From positions 62,001 through 126,000 of the forward strand of contig NZ_MLQR01000043.1 of assembly GCF_001866005.1 (NCBI RefSeq): a stretch of 64,000 nt of DNA. The letters are read 5' to 3'. Source of the DNA: Anaerobacillus alkalilacustris. Its GTDB lineage: Bacteria > Bacillota > Bacilli > Bacillales > Anaerobacillaceae. Within the stretch, counting starts at the first letter, position 1. The number at the start of each line of letters is the position of its first letter. The position numbers and the translations under genes are program-made. Under the pieces are notes generated by a model. That model was not told where the DNA came from. It worked only from the letters and a program-made list of their open reading frames with translations, and searched no databases. Below, one piece after another: positions 40,155-48,845 of this stretch.

Positions 40155-40171
40155 TATTTGAATGATTTGTG

Positions 40172-40221
40172 ACAAACACCTTGAATGTCCGTATGTAGTG
40201 GGCAATCGGGGTGTTTGTTTA
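40172..40221 (+). terminator. Terminator after the DAACS symporter gene
   Basis: ACAAACACC pairs with GGTGTTTGT around a long, partly paired loop, followed by TTATTTAG. Confidence 0.7.
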
Positions 40222-40359
40222 TTTAGAAGTCCTTTCTTGGATAATAAATCAATAACAGATTATAAGTGATTTATGCTAAAATATAGTTAAGCTGCTTTTG
40301 TAGATTTAAAAGATTTTATTTTTGTAATGTATATTTACGTATTGTTGTCGGAGGAGCAA

Positions 40360-41760
40360 ATGGAAATTAATAAATTAGACATCCTTGATGTGTTAGAGAA
40401 AATAAAAGATGGTTTCTATATGTTAGATTTCGAGTGGAAATTTGTTTACTTAAACAGTGAAGCTGAAAAAATACTGAACCGAACAAAGGATAATCTTATC
40501 GGGAAATATTTTAGGGATGAATTTCCCGAAGCGGATAATTCATCGTTATATACAAATCTGCACTTAGCAATGGAAAAACAGAAAACTAGCAATTTTGAAC
40601 TTTATTGCCCAGGGATCAAAAAGTGGTTTAATGTTCGGATATATCCTTTAAACGAATGTTTATCGGTTTATTTCTTAGATATTACTGATACGAAAAAAAT
40701 GAATATTAGGTTAGAACAACATTATCAATCGTTGTTCGATAATAATCCTGATGCGGTCTGTTCATTTGATTTGGATGGCAGATATATTAAAGTTAATGAG
40801 TCGTTAGAAAAATTAACAGGTTATAGTGAAACTGAGTTATTAAATAAACCATTTGATCCATTAATTGTAAAAGAAGATTTACAGAGGACTAAAGAGTATT
40901 TTAATAGGGCTAAAGGTGGAATTCCTCAGACGTATGAATGCAGAATAATACATAAATCTGGTAGAAATATTCATTGGAAGGTAAAGAATATTCCAATTAC
41001 AGTAGATGATCAAATCATTGGTGTATTTGAAATAGCAAAAGACATCACTCTACAAAAGGTTGCTGAAGAAAGAATAGAAAAGTCAGAGAAACTATCATTA
41101 GTTGGACAATTATCAGCCTCAATCGCTCATGAAATTCGAAATCCACTTACAACATTAAAAGGTTTCTTACAATTAATAAAAAGCCAAAAGGGGATAGACC
41201 CTGTTCATATAGATATTATGTTATCCGAAATGGATCGTATTGAGTTAATAACAAGTGAATTGTTATTTTTAGCAAAACCTCAGTCCGTCCAAATAAAATA
41301 TGCGAACTTAAAAGAAATCATAAATGATGTTGTAGTTTTGTTACAATCACAAGCACTTATGAAAAATATTGAAATCGTTTTTGATTACCAAGATGTAGAA
41401 CCTATTCGTTGCGTTAGTAATCAATTAAAACAAGTATTTATTAATCTTATTAAAAATGCAATTGAATCTATGTCAAACGAGGGGAGAATAACGATTAGCC
41501 TTGTGAACTTATGCAATGATAATATTATGATCGAGATAATAGATCAAGGATGTGGTATTTCACCTGAATTAGCCAAAAATATAGGACTTCCTTTTTATTC
41601 AACAAAAGAAAAAGGTACCGGTTTAGGAATGGTCACTACATATAAAATTATCAACGATCATGGTGGGAAAATAAATTTCGAAAGTAAAATAGGTGAAGGC
41701 ACTACATTTAGAATTACTTTTCCTAAGAAAATAAATAATAGCTTTCCACAATGTAAATAA
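40360..41760 (+). CDS. PAS-domain sensor histidine kinase (KinA/KinE-like), soluble
   Basis: This 466-residue kinase has two PAS domains (about residues 8-110 and 125-240), the second with a PAC-like QTYECRIIHKSGRNIHWKVK. The HisKA dimerisation box is LSASIAHEIRNPLTTLKGFL (~258, phospho-His), and the HATPase part has N-box FINLIKNAIESM (~378), G1 DQGCGIS and G2 KGTGLGMV. There is no transmembrane segment, so it senses a cytoplasmic signal. No response regulator is adjacent, which is common for orphan sporulation kinases of Bacillaceae feeding Spo0F; that role is inference. GGAGG five bases upstream fixes the ATG. Confidence 0.9.
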   Translation: MEINKLDILDVLEKIKDGFYMLDFEWKFVYLNSEAEKILNRTKDNLIGKYFRDEFPEADNSSLYTNLHLAMEKQKTSNFELYCPGIKKWFNVRIYPLNECLSVYFLDITDTKKMNIRLEQHYQSLFDNNPDAVCSFDLDGRYIKVNESLEKLTGYSETELLNKPFDPLIVKEDLQRTKEYFNRAKGGIPQTYECRIIHKSGRNIHWKVKNIPITVDDQIIGVFEIAKDITLQKVAEERIEKSEKLSLVGQLSASIAHEIRNPLTTLKGFLQLIKSQKGIDPVHIDIMLSEMDRIELITSELLFLAKPQSVQIKYANLKEIINDVVVLLQSQALMKNIEIVFDYQDVEPIRCVSNQLKQVFINLIKNAIESMSNEGRITISLVNLCNDNIMIEIIDQGCGISPELAKNIGLPFYSTKEKGTGLGMVTTYKIINDHGGKINFESKIGEGTTFRITFPKKINNSFPQCK

Positions 41761-41772
41761 TTTAGTTATTAC

Positions 41773-41810
41773 GAAAAAAACTTGGCGTGTATCAATAGCC
41801 AAGTTTCTTT
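41773..41810. terminator. Bidirectional terminator between the kinase and chrA
   Basis: AAACTTGGC pairs with GCCAAGTTT, with A-run and T-run on the two sides. It serves the convergent genes. Confidence 0.82.
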
Positions 41811-41812
41811 CA

Positions 41813-43006
41813 TTAAATATAAGAAAATAGAAAACCGCCGATTGCACCTGTTACCACGATGATCCAAGGTGGTAACTTCCAATAAACCAACATGGAAAAT
41901 AAAATCGCAGCTAGTACAAAATCAAGGGGAGTTAAAATTGAACTAGTCCAAATAGGATGATATAGTGCAGCGATTAAAATACCGACTACTGCAGCATTTA
42001 CTCCCATAAGAGCCCCTTTTATTTTCCTGTTTCGTCGTAAAGTATCCCAAAAAGGTAGTGTTCCTAAGATTAGTAGAAATGCAGGTAAAAAGATGGCAAC
42101 CGTGGCTAGTAAGCCGCCTTTCCAACCATTAATTACTGCACCTATATATGCAGCGAAAGTGAATAATGGTCCTGGAACAGCTTGTGCAGCACCATAACCA
42201 GTTAAAAATTGTTCCTCACTTAACCAACCAGTTGGAACAAATTCACGTTCGAGTAAAGGTAATACAACATGCCCCCCACCAAAAACAAGCGAACCAGAAC
42301 GATAAAAACTATCAAACATCGCTACCCAGTTTAATGTTGTCACTTCTCTAATAATAGGGAGCACGATAAGTAATCCAAAGAAAAGTCCTAAGCAAATAAA
42401 TCCAAAGCGACGAGATAACGGAAAAGTTGCTTCGGATGACTGATTGTCTAATTGCTGTTTGTTGTATAATAAGTACCCAACGACTCCTGCAAAAAGTATA
42501 ACGGTAATTTGTGTAATTGCTGTTTGCCATAACAAAGTTAAAATAATTGCACCTAAAGCAATAGATTTTCTCTGTAAATCAGGCGTCAAATTTTTGGCCA
42601 TACCTAAAATGGCATGTGCTACAACAACAACTGCAACTACTTTTAGACCATGGATCCACCCTGTATCAGTGAAACCGAAGTTATTTAATAATAAAGCAAA
42701 AACAATGAGTGCAATAACAGATGGAAGAGTAAACCCAATAAATGATATGATACCACCTAAAATTCCAGCACGCATTATACCGATCCCAATTCCAACTTGG
42801 CTACTTGCAGGGCCTGGTAAAAATTGACACAATGCAACTAAGTCTGCATAGCTTTTTTCATCCATCCATTTCCTTCTACGAATATACTCATCATGAAAGT
42901 ATCCGAGGTGAGCAATTGGCCCACCGAATGATGTAAAACCGAGTCTTGTGGAAATAAATAAAATTTCTAACAATAATTTCAATTTGTTTTTATGTTTGTC
43001 TTTCAT
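41813..43006 (-). CDS. chrA: Chromate transporter ChrA, two-domain form
   Basis: This 397-residue CHR-family membrane protein has two homologous halves. The first half has LGFTSFGGPIAHLGYFHDE and ALCQFLPGPASSQVGIGIG; the second has FYRSGSLVFGGGHVVLPLLE and GYGAAQAVPGPLFTFAAYIG, the expected duplicated motifs. Members export chromate or related oxyanions. No chrB-type regulator is adjacent. The ATG follows GGAAGGTGAAGT. It converges with the histidine kinase gene. Confidence 0.93.
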   Translation of the reverse strand: MKDKHKNKLKLLLEILFISTRLGFTSFGGPIAHLGYFHDEYIRRRKWMDEKSYADLVALCQFLPGPASSQVGIGIGIMRAGILGGIISFIGFTLPSVIALIVFALLLNNFGFTDTGWIHGLKVVAVVVVAHAILGMAKNLTPDLQRKSIALGAIILTLLWQTAITQITVILFAGVVGYLLYNKQQLDNQSSEATFPLSRRFGFICLGLFFGLLIVLPIIREVTTLNWVAMFDSFYRSGSLVFGGGHVVLPLLEREFVPTGWLSEEQFLTGYGAAQAVPGPLFTFAAYIGAVINGWKGGLLATVAIFLPAFLLILGTLPFWDTLRRNRKIKGALMGVNAAVVGILIAALYHPIWTSSILTPLDFVLAAILFSMLVYWKLPPWIIVVTGAIGGFLFSYI

Positions 43007-43318
43007 ACTTCACCTTCCATTAGTATAGTGGTAAGTACTTGATAGGCGTGTAGCTGGAGGTTGTTGCCCTACTCTTTTTTCAAGTTCTACGATTGCTATC
43101 ATAACAAATAGGTAATTATATAAGCAATTACTTATTAAATAATTTAATCATTTCTTTACAAAAACTATAAAAAATAGAGTTACAACGGTAATCTAAACGA
43201 TAGATACTAGTCTCATTATTAAAAGAAAAAGCACAAGTGCCCTTGCACATTCAAGAGGAAGTTGGTGCGAGGTGAGTAGTAAGATAAAGGAGAACGAAGT
43301 ACGTTAGTCTTTCGTTCC
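43007..43318. other. Non-coding interval upstream of chrA
   Basis: I see no gene. R copy 7 starts at its right edge. Confidence 0.45.
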
Positions 43319-43583
43319 ATAATCAGAATTTATAAATTTCTAACTTGGAAACTGTCTAGTGCAAGCAGCCTACGAGCTCGGTCACTTCAGTCAAGCAACG
43401 GACTTCAATTACTGCTTGAGATCCTTCATCGATTAGCTACATGCAGCTTTGCTCCTGCGATTACTCGTCGCACGAAAAACAATTGCTCCTGCGATTACTC
43501 GTCGCACGAAAAACAATTGCTCTTGAGCAAATGGAGTGGCACAGGAGCAGCTGCTCGTGACCAAGGCGCCTTGCGCTTTTCTT
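43319..43583 (+). repeat. R-family interspersed repeat, copy 7 (two minisatellite units)
   Basis: It starts ATAATCAGAATTTATAAATT and ends GCGCTTTTCTT, with two 34-bp units of the GCACGAAAAACAA type. It is the only copy not placed behind a plus-strand gene: both neighbours are on the minus strand. A truncated P element lies 40 bases downstream. Confidence 0.87.
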
Positions 43584-43622
43584 AAAAATCAGTCCGTTTG
43601 CTGAGTTAGTGAAATTTACTAG

Positions 43623-43661
43623 TTGATCAAACTGATTTGTAATTGAGGGTCATAGACCCCC
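43623..43661 (-). repeat. P-family fragment, copy 5
   Basis: Only the terminal part is present (TTGATCAAACTGATTTG, then GGGTCATAGACCCCCA), matching the inverted end of copies 1-3. The hairpins are missing, so it is a relic. Confidence 0.65.
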
Positions 43662-43763
43662 ATTTAACAATACTATCTTAGCTCAACAGTTTGTTTAGAT
43701 ATTAAAGATTTATAGCAAGCGTCTATAACTAACATATTATTTATCGTCCTCGCTGTTAATTCC

Positions 43764-44261
43764 TTAGATCTTCATTATTGGTTGATTATTGTTATATCTG
43801 AAAAACCATCGATAATAAAGACGTGATAAATAATAAGAGATCGTGATGGTTATATAACTCCAATACCAAGTCCATTTTTTATACTTTATTAAATTTGTCG
43901 ATTTTATAGCATATATTTCAAGTATAACGATTATTGAAGTATAGAAAACATAGTGCAATACTTTAAATATTTGATGCTTTTGTTCAGGATAATGTATATT
44001 AAACAAAGAACAAAAAGATGGAAGAATAAAAAATTCGAATGTAAAACTTGCTTTATTTGCCTTTTTAAAAAAAAGTCGATGGGGATATTTAATAATTCCA
44101 TTTTCTACAACAATCAATCCAAAAATCCAGGTAATTACTTGTTTAAATAAAAAAGCAAGTTGAGCCTCACGAAATTTATTTCTTGGGACAAATTTATAAA
44201 GTATAAATGACATAACTATCCAAGCCGAAGCTTCTATGACTTTATCCTTTTTGTAAGACAC
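43764..44261 (-). CDS. CBO0543-like polytopic membrane protein
   Basis: This 165-residue protein has about four hydrophobic segments. The central motif YPHRLFFKKANKASFTFEFF, followed by PSFCSLFNIHYP, matches the CBO0543-type membrane protein family common in spore-formers; its function is unknown. The ATG follows AGGAGGGAATA. It is monocistronic on the minus strand. Confidence 0.75.
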   Translation of the reverse strand: MSYKKDKVIEASAWIVMSFILYKFVPRNKFREAQLAFLFKQVITWIFGLIVVENGIIKYPHRLFFKKANKASFTFEFFILPSFCSLFNIHYPEQKHQIFKVLHYVFYTSIIVILEIYAIKSTNLIKYKKWTWYWSYITITISYYLSRLYYRWFFRYNNNQPIMKI

Positions 44262-44447
44262 ACTATTCCCTCCTTAATTCTATCTATATTGTTCCTCAAT
44301 GACACATATATATGTTTAAAATAAAAGTAATTTTCTTTTCATTGACTTTTGCAAACTAATGAACATGGTCACACCTATAATGAAATCCTGCGTCAAATGG
44401 GTAAATGTCATAATTACAAAAACCCAACTACTTAAATCTATATCTAG

Positions 44448-44657
44448 TTGCGAACGGTTCTTTTGCTATATGTTGGCGGCTTTGGGGCATTGCAAACAGC
44501 ATCCTTAATTTCAGCATTACCTTTCACTACCATATTGATGTTATTAATTATTTCAATCATTAGACTTTTGAATAATGAACCGTTACCTATTAGAAAGGCT
44601 GATTTAAGGCGATTTCAACGCCTTCAAAAGGCTATTAATAAGGAAAAAAAGAAATAA
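44448..44657 (+). pseudogene. BCCT-type osmoprotectant transporter, C-terminal remnant
   Basis: The 69-residue frame reads LLYVGGFGALQTASLISALP, then FTTILMLLIISIIRLL and a basic tail. The GGxxALQTASxISALPF block is the last helix of betaine/choline/carnitine transporters (OpuD/BetL, about 500 residues). The first ~430 residues are missing, and the upstream 200 bases show no BCCT similarity. There is no ribosome binding site. It is a leftover of a deleted osmolyte transporter. Confidence 0.72.
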
Positions 44658-44723
44658 TTTATATACCGATGTTTATTGTTTTAAAAAAAATGCTCAATTA
44701 AATTCTTCACACGTTCAATAAGC

Positions 44724-44776
44724 TTGACATGTAACCAAAAGGTTTCGTATTCTGAAATAAGAAACCTTTTGGTTAC
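44724..44776 (+). promoter_or_regulatory. Promoter with perfect 16-bp inverted repeat (ArsR-type operator)
   Basis: GTAACCAAAAGGTTTC (44731-44746) and its exact reverse complement GAAACCTTTTGGTTAC (44761-44776) are separated by 14 bases. Each half is itself an AACC-N4-GGTT palindrome. A sigma-A-like promoter overlaps: TTGACA at 44724 and TATTCT at 44748 with an 18-base spacer, so the first half lies between -35 and -10 and the second just after the start. This is the layout of an autoregulatory operator for the ArsR gene of this operon. Confidence 0.8.
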
Positions 44777-44801
44777 ATTCATTTTGGAAGGTAGGCTAAC
44801 A

Positions 44802-45227
44802 ATGAAAGAAACACTAGATATTGGAAAAAGTATTGTGTTTGAAGCAAATATACAAAAGGTGTGGGATGTAGTTGCAACAACTGAAGGGATCAACTCTTGG
44901 TTTATGCCGAATGATTTTAAACAAGAGCTTGGATCAGAGTTTACAATACAATCTCCTTTTGGACCAACGCTTTGTAAGGTAATGGAACTTGATCCACCAA
45001 ACGAGCTTACATTTTTTTGGGGAGAAGCTGGATGGAAGGTATCATTTAAATTAAAGGATTTAGGAGATAAAACAGAATTTACACTTACCCATACAGGTTG
45101 GAGTGAACCTGATGAGATTATTCCTGGACCAGGTCCAAAACAAACGAATGCTGAAATTAGAAATCGTATGAACAATGGCTGGGATACTATCGTTTATGAA
45201 GGCTTACGAAAAGTTGTTGAGAAATAA
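44802..45227 (+). CDS. SRPBCC (AHSA1/YndB-like) protein
   Basis: This 141-residue START-like fold protein begins MKETLDIGKSIVFEANIQKV with WDVVATTEGINSWFMPNDF. It contains FGPTLCKVMELDPPNELTFFW and THTGWSEPDE, typical of AHSA1 proteins paired with ArsR regulators. The ligand is unknown. The ATG at 44802 is preceded by GGAAGGTAGG and lies 26 bases after the operator. Its stop overlaps the start of the arsR remnant in TAATG, so the two were translationally coupled. Confidence 0.88.
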   Translation: MKETLDIGKSIVFEANIQKVWDVVATTEGINSWFMPNDFKQELGSEFTIQSPFGPTLCKVMELDPPNELTFFWGEAGWKVSFKLKDLGDKTEFTLTHTGWSEPDEIIPGPGPKQTNAEIRNRMNNGWDTIVYEGLRKVVEK

Positions 45228-45558
45228 TGTCTGCTTAGCAAAGTATGATGGCTTTCAGGTGATTACCGACCCAACACGTAGGAAAATGATGGATTTATTA
45301 GCAAAACTAAAATTACAAGTTACTAACATATGTAATTATTTCCTAATTAGTCGAACGACTGTTTCAAAGCATTTGCGTATCCTTTATGAATCTAACCTAG
45401 TAACAGCTCAAAAAAGTAGGTAGAGAGAAGCGGTACAAGCTCAACCTGAAGCTTTATTTGAGGTAAAACAATGGCTCTCTTTTTACGAACAATTTTGGGA
45501 TAATAAGATTTCAGTGTTAAAGCACCTGGTTGAAAACGAGGGTGGCTTAAAAGGTTAG
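45227..45558 (+). pseudogene. ArsR-family repressor gene, multiply frameshifted
   Basis: The recognisable protein is KYDGFQVITDPTRRKMMDLL, then ICNYFLISRTTVSKHLRILY and ESNLVTAQK, an ArsR winged helix, and later QPEALFEVKQWLSFYEQFWD. After the start ATG (overlapping the upstream stop) a two-base shift is needed to enter this frame. Near 45415 the frame hits TAG, while the neighbouring frame gives KVGREKRYKL, so an extra A in the A-run and a lost base about 25 bases later are implied. At least three lesions make it a pseudogene. Confidence 0.82.
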
Positions 45559-45653
45559 AATTATTCCCTTTTAAGTCATCCTTAATTTCATTTTTGTATT
45601 GTAATTGGAAAAACTAATGACATAAATTTTCTAAGTTTAAAAAGGAGTAAAAG

Positions 45654-46391
45654 ATGAACAACTATAAAATGACAATTCAATATGATGGTGGCCGCTACAA
45701 AGGTTGGCAGCGGCTCGGAAGTGGAGAAAGCACAATACAAGGAAAGATTGAAAATGTACTATCACAGATGGTTGGTAAACAAGTTGAAATCATAGGATGC
45801 TCGAGAACAGATGCAGGGGTTCATGCATTAGATCAAATTGCAAATTTTAAAACTAATGAAAACCTTTCAGAAGCAGAGATAAAAAGTTATTTGAATAAAT
45901 ATTTACCACAGGACATTAGTATCACAGATGTGGAATTAGTACAAGATCGTTTCCATTCTCGATATAATGCTAAGGATAAAACCTATTTATTTAAAATTTG
46001 GAATGAAGAACATTCTCATCCTTTTATGCGCAAATACAGTATGCATGTTGATACTAAACTCGACATTGTAAAAATGAAAAATGCTTCTACATACTTTATT
46101 GGTTCACATGATTTTACTGCTTTTTCAAATGCTAAATCTAAGAAAAAATCTATGGTGCGTGATATCTATGATGTGGAAATTAATGAAAATAGTGGATTTA
46201 TCGAAATTCGAGTGCGTGGAAATGGTTTTCTTTATAACATGGTAAGAAAAATGGTCGGAACTCTTATAGAGGTTGGATTAGGTGAAATACATGAAGAAAC
46301 TATTCCGGAAATATTAACATCAAAAGAACGAAAGCAAACAGGTAGATTAGCAGATTCTTGTGGACTTTATTTAGAAAAAGTTAAATTTTAG
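45654..46391 (+). CDS. truA: tRNA pseudouridine synthase A (TruA family)
   Basis: This 245-residue pseudouridine synthase acts on uridines 38-40 of tRNA anticodon stems. The catalytic aspartate is in GCSRTDAGVHALDQ (residue ~52). Other family motifs are YDGGRYKGWQR at the N-terminus, DKTYLFKIWN (~107) and RVRGNGFLYNMVRKMVGTLI (~186). In Bacillaceae the main truA sits behind the ribosomal protein cluster; this copy is outside it and may be a second paralogue (TruA2). The ATG follows AAAAAGGAG. It is monocistronic. Confidence 0.92.
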   Translation: MNNYKMTIQYDGGRYKGWQRLGSGESTIQGKIENVLSQMVGKQVEIIGCSRTDAGVHALDQIANFKTNENLSEAEIKSYLNKYLPQDISITDVELVQDRFHSRYNAKDKTYLFKIWNEEHSHPFMRKYSMHVDTKLDIVKMKNASTYFIGSHDFTAFSNAKSKKKSMVRDIYDVEINENSGFIEIRVRGNGFLYNMVRKMVGTLIEVGLGEIHEETIPEILTSKERKQTGRLADSCGLYLEKVKF

Positions 46392-46475
46392 TCTAGAAAC
46401 CCAAAAGAATGAAACAGAGTTATTTGGAAATGATAAATACAGTATTATTTATCATTTTTTTAGGGGGGATTAACA

Positions 46476-46598
46476 ATGAGAAAAGAACTAGAGCAAGCTG
46501 TTGAACATGCAAATGAAACAAATCCACGCTCACGTTCAGGCGGTAAGCCAAGTACATCAAAAAAAACAAAAATGAAAAAAACAAACAAGCATAATTGA
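46476..46598 (+). CDS. Small basic protein, 40 residues, unknown function
   Basis: This 40-residue protein has an acidic helical start (MRKELEQAVEHANETN) and a very basic Ser/Lys-rich tail (KPSTSKKTKMKKTNKHN). A strong AGGGGGG ribosome binding site lies eight bases upstream. The composition suggests nucleic-acid binding, but I do not recognise the family. Confidence 0.6.
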   Translation: MRKELEQAVEHANETNPRSRSGGKPSTSKKTKMKKTNKHN

Positions 46599-46695
46599 TA
46601 ATTCTGAATTTAGTGAATTTAGAAATGACATACTATATCTAGTTATAGGGTTTACAGCCTACTCGGTATTTATGAAATTTACTGAATTAAAAAAA

Positions 46696-46737
46696 TAAAG
46701 CTTAACTTTCGATCAGTATATGAAGTTAAGCTTTATT
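46696..46737. terminator. Bidirectional terminator between the 40-residue gene and the SET gene
   Basis: AAAGCTTAACTT pairs with AAGTTAAGCTTT, flanked by A-run and T-rich sequence. Confidence 0.88.
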
Positions 46738-46772
46738 TTACCGTATAGCAACCTTAAGCTAGCTGTTATTAC

Positions 46773-47156
46773 TCATTTTTTATCTTTAAGAAACCATAAT
46801 GGCTCTAAATTATCAACTTCACCATTGTAGTTAATTAAGATTTCTTGGCCAGCTTTAATATCAGCATAAGCATAATATTCAAAGGTGTGATTCTTAAAAT
46901 TTATATCATAAGTTGCATTTGGTTCATAAGAGTGATTAAATAACATGCCATATCCTAAAACAACTGCGGTATGATTTTTCCCATATTCGTATACATAATC
47001 ACTAAGAACAGTATGCTCGATTAAAATATGTTCTTCATTAGGATAGGGGATAACAGGCGCTTCGTGGATTAAGGTTCCTTTTTTTATATCTTGTGTTGCA
47101 AATATACCTCTATTGAATTCTCCATTGCATAACGTGGAAGTCTTTACCTCAATCAT
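46773..47156 (-). CDS. SET-domain protein
   Basis: This 127-residue single SET domain has an N-terminal GEFNRGIFATQDIKKGTLIH, the central GYGMLFNHSYEPNATY (residues ~73-88, with the conserved NHSxxPN), and the C-terminal IKAGQEILINYNGE (GEElxxxY motif). Bacterial SET proteins of this size are putative protein lysine methyltransferases; substrates are unknown. The ATG follows GAAGGAGACATAA. It converges with the 40-residue gene. Confidence 0.9.
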   Translation of the reverse strand: MIEVKTSTLCNGEFNRGIFATQDIKKGTLIHEAPVIPYPNEEHILIEHTVLSDYVYEYGKNHTAVVLGYGMLFNHSYEPNATYDINFKNHTFEYYAYADIKAGQEILINYNGEVDNLEPLWFLKDKK

Positions 47157-47484
47157 TTATGTCTCCTTCGTGTTCTTTTAATGAGTTTGTTCGTGTTATA
47201 ATTTCTTATAAAAGCTAACAATTTATTATAACCTTAGCGTAATGCGTTGTCATTATTCGATAATAACAAATTTGAATATCTAAATTTTCATAATACATTA
47301 TTTTCACACTAAGTAACTAGTCGTAGATTAGTGTAGCTCATTTTTTGTAATTATGATATTCACTCTTTCACAAAAATTTAAAAATATTACTTCAACCTCT
47401 AGAACCAATATTAAAAAAAGGATAAGAATAATAAATAGAGAACTATGGAGCATTAGTTTTTAGAATAATGGGGGATTTGCTTAC
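47157..47484. other. Non-coding interval between the divergent SET and symporter genes
   Basis: A/T-rich sequence with promoters for both sides presumed; nothing else recognised. Confidence 0.45.
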
Positions 47485-47979
47485 ATGTTAATACAAATGA
47501 ATAAAGTTTTAGAAAAGTTAATGCCAGTGATTACTCCGACGGGTGTAGTTATTGGTGTGCTTCTTACAGCTTGGTTATTACCGTTAACGTTTTTAGTTCC
47601 ATGGATTTTTGCGTTCATGACTTTTTCAGGAAGTTTAAACTCTAATTTTGTTGATTTGAAACGAGTCTTACTCCACCCGAAACCAATTCTCGTTTGCTTT
47701 TTTATCCTTCACTTAATCATGCCACTAATCGCTCTAGGTATTGGTAAGGTATTTTTTTATGGTGACCCATATACGATTACTGGACTTGTTATCGCATTTG
47801 TTATCCCAACTGGTATTATTAGTCTCATTTGGGTTAATATTTATAAGGGAAATGTACCATTAACACTATCAATTATTTTGCTAAATACTATTCTTTCACC
47901 TGTAATTGTTACTTATAGTTTAAAATTATTAGTTGGTTCGAATGTCAACATTGATCAATGGGGCTCTATAACAGTTTAG
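47485..47979 (+). pseudogene. Bile acid:sodium symporter-like (BASS) protein, C-terminal half missing
   Basis: This 164-residue frame with about five hydrophobic segments matches the first half of BASS/YocS-type symporters (about 320 residues). FAFMTFSGSLNSNFVDLKRV, HPKPILVCFF and VIAFVIPTGIISLIWVNIYK correspond to the family's first helices and its conserved Gly/Pro-rich segment. It stops after VNIDQWGSITV. A proper terminator follows 13 bases after the stop, then the IS607 element. No second half is found beyond the IS. It is probably a truncated, inactive gene; a short functional form cannot be excluded. Confidence 0.7.
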
Positions 47980-47991
47980 TTAAAAATATTT

Positions 47992-48031
47992 AATCTTATC
48001 TAAAATTCACTATTTTAGGTAAGATTTTTTT
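47992..48031 (+). terminator. Terminator after the truncated symporter gene
   Basis: AATCTTATCTAAAAT pairs with ATTTTAGGTAAGATT, followed by TTTTT. The T-run overlaps the first base of the duplicated IS607 segment. Confidence 0.88.
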
Positions 48032-48845
48032 ATTCAAATAATTAATAGGTTGTTATAAAATGGTTTTATAGGAGGTGTTTTCATGTATACACTAAAAGAA
48101 GCCGCAAACATTTTAGGGGTTTCTAGTTCCACGTTACGTAGGTGGGAAAAAGAAGGTAAAATTACTTCAACAAGAACTTCCGGAGGGCACAGGAGATACA
48201 CTACCGAAGATTTATCTAACGTTAATAAAAATAAAGTTAAAAATCCTAAAATGACTATAGGATATTGTAGGGTTTCTTCTTCAGACCAAAAAGATGACTT
48301 GAAAAGACAAGTTCAAAATGTTAGTCAATATTGCACTGCTAATGGTTACTCTTTCAAAATTGTTGAAGATTTAGGTAGTGGATTAAATTACAACAAAAAA
48401 GGATTGAAAGAGTTGATTGTTTTGATAGAGTCCAATTTTTTATTCAAATAATTAATAGGTTGTTATAAAATGGTTTTATAGGAGGTGTTTTCATGTATAC
48501 ACTAAAAGAAGCCGCAAACATTTTAGGGGTTTCTAGTTCCACGTTACGTAGGTGGGAAAAAGAAGGTAAAATTACTTCAACAAGAACTTCCGGAGGGCAC
48601 AGGAGATACACTACCGAAGATTTATCTAACGTTAATAAAAATAAAGTTAAAAATCCTAAAATGACTATAGGATATTGTAGGGTTTCTTCTTCAGACCAAA
48701 AAGATGACTTGAAAAGACAAGTTAAAATGTTAGTCAATATTGCACTGCTAATGGTTACTCTTTCAAAATTGTTGAAGATTTAGGTAGTGGATTAAATTAC
48801 AACAAAAAAGGATTGAAAGAGTTGATTGTTTTGATAGAGTCCAAT
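48026..48845 (+). repeat. 410-bp tandem duplication within IS607
   Basis: The unit 48026-48435 is repeated from 48436. The junction is GAGTCCAA followed by TTTTTTATTC, whereas the second copy continues GAGTCCAATAAAGTTG. The copies are identical apart from one missing base: GTTCAAAATG near 48312 versus GTTAAAATG near 48722. Near identity indicates a recent event. Confidence 0.93.
48083..48451 (+). pseudogene. tnpA of IS607 (MerR-HTH serine recombinase), first copy, truncated
   Basis: This copy has the correct frame through the MerR-like helix-turn-helix (MYTLKEAANILGVSSSTLRR, SGGHRRYTTEDL) and the start of the resolvase domain, with the catalytic serine region GYCRVSSSDQKDDLKRQV. It continues to GLKELIVLIESN, where the tandem duplication junction replaces the remaining ~80 residues by FLFK. 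AGGAGGTG lies upstream. It lacks the rest of the catalytic domain. Confidence 0.87.

Noticed and set aside
42444..42827. Plus-strand frame within chrA
   Set aside because: It lies antisense to conserved ChrA motifs and has low-complexity composition.
45227..45423. ArsR gene as an intact short regulator
   Set aside because: The natural start is out of frame, the frame stops inside the winged helix and the rest of the family sequence is readable only in shifted frames.
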